Shown in pieces: positions 58,861-64,000 of a stretch of DNA of 64,000 nt (position 1 is the stretch's first letter; each line of letters opens with the position of its first letter). The translations under genes were made by a program, and so were the position numbers. This stretch comes from Hanleya hanleyi. Taxonomy: Eukaryota; Mollusca; Polyplacophora; Lepidopleurida; Hanleyidae. Below the pieces are notes generated by a model. The model saw only the letters and a program-made list of their open reading frames with translations, had not been told where the DNA came from and did not search any database. The stretch is taken from contig JAVTVY010033752.1 of NCBI GenBank assembly GCA_036873755.1, forward strand, positions 62,001 through 126,000, given 5' to 3'.

Positions 58861-60419
58861 TCAGTGTCGTCATGCCACCGAGGCTTTATCATAGGGGCGC
58901 AAACGGCATTCGACTCAGATCTGTCCTCAATGCTCGTTATGTACAACGGATGAGTTTTTTTGACGTATATGCACTCAAATAAGTAAGGATAAGATCCGCC
59001 CAGAAGCACACTTTGTCCAAATTTACACTTCCATCTTGTAGACTATATATGTACTCAAAAAGTGTATGGTAAATTAATATAAAATAATCTGATATGAAAT
59101 AAAATAGTTCTTGATCTTGTTCGGCAGAAAAGTGAACATTTTGAAGAAAGATGACGAAAACATCACTTTTCCGGTGCTCCTACATGGGCATCATTTCGAA
59201 ATTACCCATCATCCTCTGTTCCTGTGGGCGATCCTCTGCTTATACAAACAGGCGGAAGATGGTCCCAGTATGATAAACTACAACGTCACTGGGAGCTAAC
59301 TTTTCATCCATGTCCTATCTATGCTTCCGTACTAACTCCCCAGTTTGTGTCGGTCGAAAGATGGGTTAGAAACTTTGATAAGGGAGGGAGATGCTATTCC
59401 CTCCCCTTTTCATGCCTGCTTGGGTTAATGAGAATATTTAAGAGACTAGCTTATTAATCGAAGACTATCTTACATCTTTCAGGGTATTGGTATTGCTGTC
59501 AGAAATATATGCCTATACGCGGTGAGCTTGTTCCTATTTATTAACATTGCAGAAGTCGCCATTCGCCACGCGCCGGAGAAACAAGAAGGACCTCAGCACT
59601 CGCCACACGGCGGAGCGGTCTCCTGTGACTCTCTGCTATCTTTTAACATGTACATACAAACTTACCCGTTTTGGGTTTTGGGACTTTTCCAGGTCGGTAA
59701 GCAAGGGCGAGGGATTTGTCTCTCCCCCAACCCCCGCCCGCCCCATCACAAAATATCGTTCTTATCCCTTGAGCTAGGTGACCCAAACTTACCACACTAT
59801 ACCTTTGGGTAAAACTTTACCTGAAAATGTAATAGAATCCAGTCATGTGTCCATGACATCATAATGCAAAAGACATTAATTGGCCGATTTTTCAGGCAGA
59901 TTTTTCGATTTTTTAATTAACGTTATTTTCTCCGCAAATAGTGCATAACATATCAGTAAATAATAATCAGATATGGAATGAAAGCAGATGTTGAATATCA
60001 ACAGAAAAGCAAACATTTTGAAGAAAGATGCAGAATATAACTGTTCTGTTACTTCTGCTTGAACACCAATTTGATTTTTCCCATGATCCTCCTCTCCAGA
60101 TTTTACGCAAATAGGCTTAAGGTGACCCCAGTTTGATAAACTGCATAGTCGCGCTGTGACAGCTCTCAAGTTTGTGTAGGTCCGATAGGGTAGAAAGTTT
60201 GATAGGAGGCGGTGGGTCATAATACAACCCCCCCCCCCCACCCCCCTTCACCCCTATTTCAGGCCTGGTAGGTTTGTTGAGTAAATTTAATATTACATGA
60301 CAAGCCGAAGCCTACTACAAACTTACGACTTTTAGTTCTACACCCGCGCATGTCGCCGTCAGAACTATAGGCCTTGGGGAGGGTGCTGTGATAATCCCAC
60401 CGCCCACATATGTGCTACC
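58861..60419 (-). repeat. spacer modules of the right arm, inner part
   Basis: 59000-59460 is a diverged copy of the MITE-related spacer ('gaacattttgaagaaagatga', 'acccatcatcctctg'). 59690-60420 is a closer copy, with 'ccttgagctaggtgaccca', 'ttttcaggcagatttttcg' and a C-run at 60228-60246. A short stretch at 59470-59690 has no partner in the left arm. Confidence 0.65.
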
Positions 60420-60944
60420 GTGAGAGAAGTTATATAGCAGTCTCTAATTGACAATGGGCACTATTAACTTTCCCAAATGTCACCGCTGGTGAGTCATTAG
60501 CGTAGCAACTATTATCGCCCTCAGTTCCTATTACCCTGGACACTTATCAGCCCAGCAGTACAGCACCAGGCTCACCCATCCAAGTCTTGACCGGGCTCAA
60601 AGTCGCTTAACTTCGGTGATTTTACAAGAACAGGTGTCCAACAGGGAACCTTCAAAAGTCACAGTGACACATACAGCCAAGGGTTCTCAATGGGCATGGC
60701 AGTGCACTCGCTGAGCCATCGTTAAATAAAAAAAAAAATAATTACTAATCAAATTTTCCTCAGAATTCGGCCAGCTTCGAACTTGCTGGTAACAATACCC
60801 TAATGCACGTTCATGCCAAAAATCAAGGTTCTAATGTCAACGTTTCTCCTTATTTTGTGGACGAAAGGATTCGGATGGACTCACTCACTGACTGACTGAC
60901 TACCGGACAATTTGCAGATGGTAGCCTACTTCGAAGGAATAATC
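60420..60944 (-). mobile_element. CCTACGAAGTAGG-ended element with 5S segment, copy 5
   Basis: Inverted counterpart of 33152-33744. The outer end toward 60944 is CCTACTTCGAAGG. The inner end appears truncated at about 60420. Confidence 0.7.
60555..60640 (-). pseudogene. 5S rRNA-derived segment, second copy
   Basis: Minus strand contains CCTGTTCTTG, ATCACCGAAGTTAAGC, GAGCCCGGTC and GACTTGGATGGGTGAGCC, matching the copy at 33457-33545 almost base for base. Confidence 0.85.
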
Positions 60945-61149
60945 ATTTCCCATTTTTTTTAATGTATTTTTTAATGTACACAATTATAATATTCGGAGAG
61001 TCTGCCAGAAAATAAAGGCTTGTTGAAAATATGACATCACTGTGACGTAATCAGAGTGGACATCTTTGATTCATACATCAGATATGTTGATAGCTACAGA
61101 TCTACGCCGAGAGATGTTTGACCCCCGTGATTATGCGAATTCAAGATGA

Positions 61150-61366
61150 AACCTTGTCTCTATGTCTCGCGCACGAGATAGGAGCCAACTCGTGGGAACG
61201 AGATAGCAGCTAACTCGTGGGAACGAGATAGCAGCTAACTCGTGGGAACGAGATAGTAGCTAACTCGTGGGAACGAGATAGTAGCTAACTCGTGGGAACG
61301 AGATAGCAGCTAACTCGTGGGAACGAGATAGCAGCTAACTCGTGGGAACGAGATAGAGACGAGGCT
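61150..61366. repeat. palindrome array B2
   Basis: About eight units; seven with CTCGTGGGAACGAG cores on a 25-bp period and one outer GCGC-type. Equivalent to A6 of the left arm. Confidence 0.9.
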
Positions 61367-62163
61367 CAGTATTGTCAAGACGAGGCTTTAGCGCGGGGCT
61401 CCCGTTTTGGGTTTTGGGTCTTTTCCAGGTCGGTAAGGAAGGGCGAGGGATTTGTTCCTGTTACTTGTACTTGAACACCATTTTGATTTTTCCCATGATC
61501 CTTCTTTCCAGATTTTATGCAAATAGGCTTAAAGTGACCTAAATATGATAAGCTACATAGTCACGCTGTGTCTGCTCTCAAGTGTATGTAGGTCCGAAGA
61601 TAGGGTAGACAGTCTAATAGGAGGCGGTGGGTCATAATACCCCTCCCCCCCCCTTACCCCTATTTCAGGCCTGGTAGGGTTATTGGGTACATTTAATACT
61701 ACATGACAAACCGAAGCTTATTACATACTTACGACTTTCAGTTCTACTCCCGCTCATGTCGCCGTCAGAACTATAGGCCTTGGGGAGGGTGCTGCGGTAA
61801 CCCCAACATCCATTTCCTCTCCCACCCACTCCACCTACACAACCCTCTGGACTATACTCGAAGCGATAAATAATAATTAAAAGCTGACATTCTGTGATAG
61901 CCTATCACGTTGGGGACTATGGGTAAATTTAAAATGGCGGCATCAAAATTTTTGGCTGTAACGCATTAAAGTACCTAAAATTACTTTATTTCGCATTAGA
62001 TAATCATTTCCTATTTTATTTTTAATGTATTTTTCTATTTACACAAATATAATATTCGGAGAGTTTGACAGCAAATAGATACATGTTGAGAATATGACAT
62101 CACTGTGACGTAATCAGATGCTCACTGTCCCCAAACCGAGGCCTCAATGGAATTCAACATGAA
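61367..62163 (-). repeat. spacer module of the right arm with sequence absent from the left
   Basis: Includes the G/C-run block (61640-61670), 'acccactccacctacacaacc' (61824-61844) and 'aaatttaaaatggcgg' near 61925. In the left arm the corresponding stretch is deleted at about 32205. Confidence 0.7.
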
Positions 62164-62303
62164 GCCTCGCTTCTATGTCGTGCGCACGAGATAGGAGCTA
62201 ACTCGTGGGAACGAGATAGTAGCTAACTCGTGGGAACGAGATAGTAGCTAACTCGTGGGAACGAGATAGCAGCTAACTCGTGGGAACGAGATAGAGACGA
62301 GGC
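62164..62303. repeat. palindrome array B3
   Basis: Five units, first GCGC-type then CTCGTGGGAACGAG-type, with GCCTCGC and ACGAGGC brackets. Confidence 0.9.
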
Positions 62304-63209
62304 TCAGTATTGTCAAGACGAGGCTTTATCACAGAGCTCCAGTCCTGGGTTTTGGCACTTTTCCAGGTCGGTTAGTAAGGGCGAGTAATTTGCCCCCCCC
62401 CCTCCCCCGTCACAAAATATCGTTCTTATCCTTTGAACTAGGTGACCCAAACTCAACACACTATACCCTTGAGTAAAATGTAATAAAATCCAGTCACGTG
62501 TCAATGACATCATATTGCAAACGGCATTAAGTGGTTAATTTTTCAGTCAGATTTTTTCGATTTTTTCAATTGATGTTACCGTAAATAGAGCATAACATAT
62601 CAGTTGTTAGCTATCAGCTATGGAATACAAGCAGATGTTGAATATCGACAGAAATGCAAACATTTTGAAGAAAGATGCAAAATATAACTTTTCTCTTGCT
62701 TCTACTTGAACACCATTTTGAATTTACCCATGATCCTCTGCTCCGAATGTTATGCAAATATGCTCACGATATATTAAATATGATAAACTGCAAAGACACG
62801 CAATGTCAGCTCTCAAGTTTGTGTCGCTCCAAAAATAGGGTAGAAAGTTTGATAGGGGGCGGGGTCATAATGACCTCCGCCCCTTTCAGACCTGGTCAGG
62901 TTATTGAGTAAATTTTTGAGAAATCGAAGTCTATTTCAATCTAACAACTTTCACTGCATTGGATTTACACCCGCTTATATCGTCGTCAGAACTATGCGCG
63001 TTGGGAGGGTGCTACAATATCCCCATCTCCCTCTCCGCCCACCCAGTCCACCTACCCAACCGTCTGGACTATACTCGAACCGATAAATAATTAAGAGCTG
63101 ACATTTTGTGATAGCCTATAATTTTTGGGGACCATGGGTAAATTTAAAATGGTTTCGTCAAAGTTTTTGCCTTTACGCGTACAATTTCCTAAAATTACTT
63201 TATTTCACG
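62304..63209 (-). repeat. outermost spacer module of the right arm
   Basis: Mirrors 30779-31690: 'gtaaatttaaaatgg' near 63128-63151, 'gactatactcgaaccgataaataatt' near 63067-63092, C-run near 62395-62406. Divergence from the left copy is noticeable by eye. Confidence 0.75.
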
Positions 63210-63495
63210 ATAAGAGCTAACTCGTGCGCACGAGATAGGAGCTAACTCGTTCCCACGTGATAGGAGCTAACTCGTTCCCACGAGATATGAGCTAACTCGT
63301 TCCCACGAGATAGGATCTATGTCGTGCGCACGAGATAGGAACGAGGCTCAGTGTGGCCAAACCGATGCCTTATGTGCATTTAACATGAAGCCTCGTTTCT
63401 ATGTCGTGCGCACGAGATAGAAGCTAAGTCGTTCGCACGACATAGCGACTAACTCGTGCGAACGAGATAGCGTCTATCTCGTGCGCACGACATAG
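63210..63495. repeat. palindrome array B4 (outermost right)
   Basis: About eight units with GCGC, TTCCC and TCGC/GCGA centres, mirroring A1 unit for unit near the terminus and including the same non-array gap (63345-63390). Confidence 0.88.
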
Positions 63496-63544
63496 CAATG
63501 CCAATTTTTTTTCTCTCATGTCCCCTGAGGGCTTCCGTAGTTAA

Positions 63545-64000
63545 TCGTGTCGTGTTCATAAGGTCGGTGGATCACAGACGCTTGAATTTTTCATGGACGC
63601 GGGAAAGGAGTTTAAAAAACCTTTTATTGACAACAGGATATACGCCAATTATATAGCTGTTAGTGTGAAGTATTATGTGCTTTTGTAGTTTTTTGCTCAA
63701 CTTCAAATTTATGTTATTTATCAATGAAAAATATCTTATTGAGCTAGAATTCCATAGTTTTAACGTTCAATATTTTGTCGACCATCTTCGGTTTCAAGGC
63801 AAATTAAATCGGTGCTTAGGCATCCGTTTCATGTTTCAAGAATTGCTACTATAGAACAATTCATTCATTCATGAAATGACAAACGTGGGAAGTTAAATAT
63901 CTATACGGTTTATCAACAAGAAAGCTATGGTGCCTGTACGTTCAGAAAATTCAAGAGTATGTGTGATAAGCCTTGAGATTCAAGGTCTATCGAAAATGTT
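63545..64000. other. right flank of the giant element
   Basis: TTAA at 63541-63544, then ordinary AT-rich sequence. No gene recognised. Confidence 0.6.

Larger units (their letters stand above)
30473..63540. mobile_element. 33-kb DNA transposon with 4-5 kb inverted termini, integrase and SAM-HECT genes
   Basis: Left and right ends carry the same inverted sequence, starting CTACGGAAGCCCTCAGG and continuing through GGGACATG, an A-tract and TTGGCATTGC into palindrome arrays. TTAA flanks both ends (30469-30472 and 63541-63544). The inverted arms (30473-34834 and 58674-63540) are collinear: array, spacer, array, CCTACGAAGTAGG element with 5S segment, spacer, array, start module. Indels interrupt this, for example about 0.5 kb missing from the left arm near 32205. 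Two intact spliced genes read inward, one from each arm. I find no piggyBac transposase, polymerase B, capsid or other Polinton-type gene. The integrase-like gene is the only transposase candidate. Unity as a single mobile unit is inferred from the ends and symmetry. Confidence 0.78.
58674..63540 (-). repeat. right terminal inverted repeat of the giant element (4.9 kb)
   Basis: Inverted partner of 30473-34834. It carries arrays B1-B4, spacer modules (59000-59460 strongly diverged, 59690-60420, 61390-61990, 62304-63209) and the inverted CCTACGAAGTAGG element. It retains spacer sequence lost from the left arm, and lacks the left arm's extra arrays A3 and A5. Confidence 0.82.

Noticed and set aside
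30473..63540. Polinton/Maverick or integrated virus
   Set aside because: Integrase plus long inverted ends suggested it, but there is no DNA polymerase B, packaging ATPase, protease or capsid gene, and the flank is TTAA rather than a 6-bp duplication.
30473..63540. Classical piggyBac transposon
   Set aside because: TTAA target is shared, but no piggyBac-type transposase was seen and the terminus starts CTACGG rather than CCC. A rve-type integrase is present instead.

Overview
This window is animal nuclear DNA, AT-rich and crowded with repeats. The features point to a marine invertebrate metazoan: tRNA-derived SINE heads, 5S-rRNA-derived repeat segments, invertebrate-type gag and reverse-transcriptase fragments, spliced genes with GT/AG introns, and a SAM-HECT ubiquitin ligase of the G2E3-like kind. 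I cannot name the species. No prokaryotic gene organisation is present. Nearly all short open frames outside the two spliced genes are chance or repeat-derived.

Layout. 1-28.4 kb is a gene-poor mosaic of old repeats. It holds a TTAA-flanked MITE (3890-4451), three copies of a ~1-kb dispersed repeat (5442-6440, 8370-9440, 16990-18560), a gypsy-type gag fragment split by a Mutator-like foldback element with a 9-bp target duplication (13443-14311), a 145-bp hAT-type hairpin (17833-17977), and a foldback element enclosing a tRNA-like sequence (22805-23057). 28.36-30.04 kb is a composite element with ~170-bp tandem repeats and a CGACG-rich foldback.

The main result is at 30473-63540. I read these 33,068 bp as one complete giant DNA transposon. 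It is flanked by TTAA on both sides and starts and ends with the same inverted sequence (CTACGGAAGCCCTCAGG...). Its terminal inverted repeats are 4.4 kb (left) and 4.9 kb (right) and collinear apart from indels. They consist of arrays of short dyad-symmetric units (CTCGTTCCCACGAG or CTCGTGCGCACGAC cores, roughly seventy copies by eye) alternating with spacer modules. The spacers are related to the small TTAA-flanked MITEs elsewhere in the window.

Just inside each arm an intact spliced gene reads inward. From the left comes a two-exon gene for a 385-aa rve-type integrase with a D/D/E triad. From the right comes a SAM-HECT E3 ligase gene of 700 aa, whose 25-codon first coding exon lies 3.2 kb from the large HECT exon. 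Both inner arm edges carry a similar short CGCCATTTT...ATG start module, so the arms may supply both promoters. The integrase intron is itself a 2.4-kb foldback of ACGAAAA/ACGAG-rich arrays. The first HECT intron contains a decayed C2H2 zinc-finger array and a MITE. The rest of the interior is satellites and nested elements. A plausible reading is that the integrase-like protein mobilises the element, perhaps by recognising the palindromic arrays, and that the HECT ligase acts on host or element proteins. Both roles are inference.
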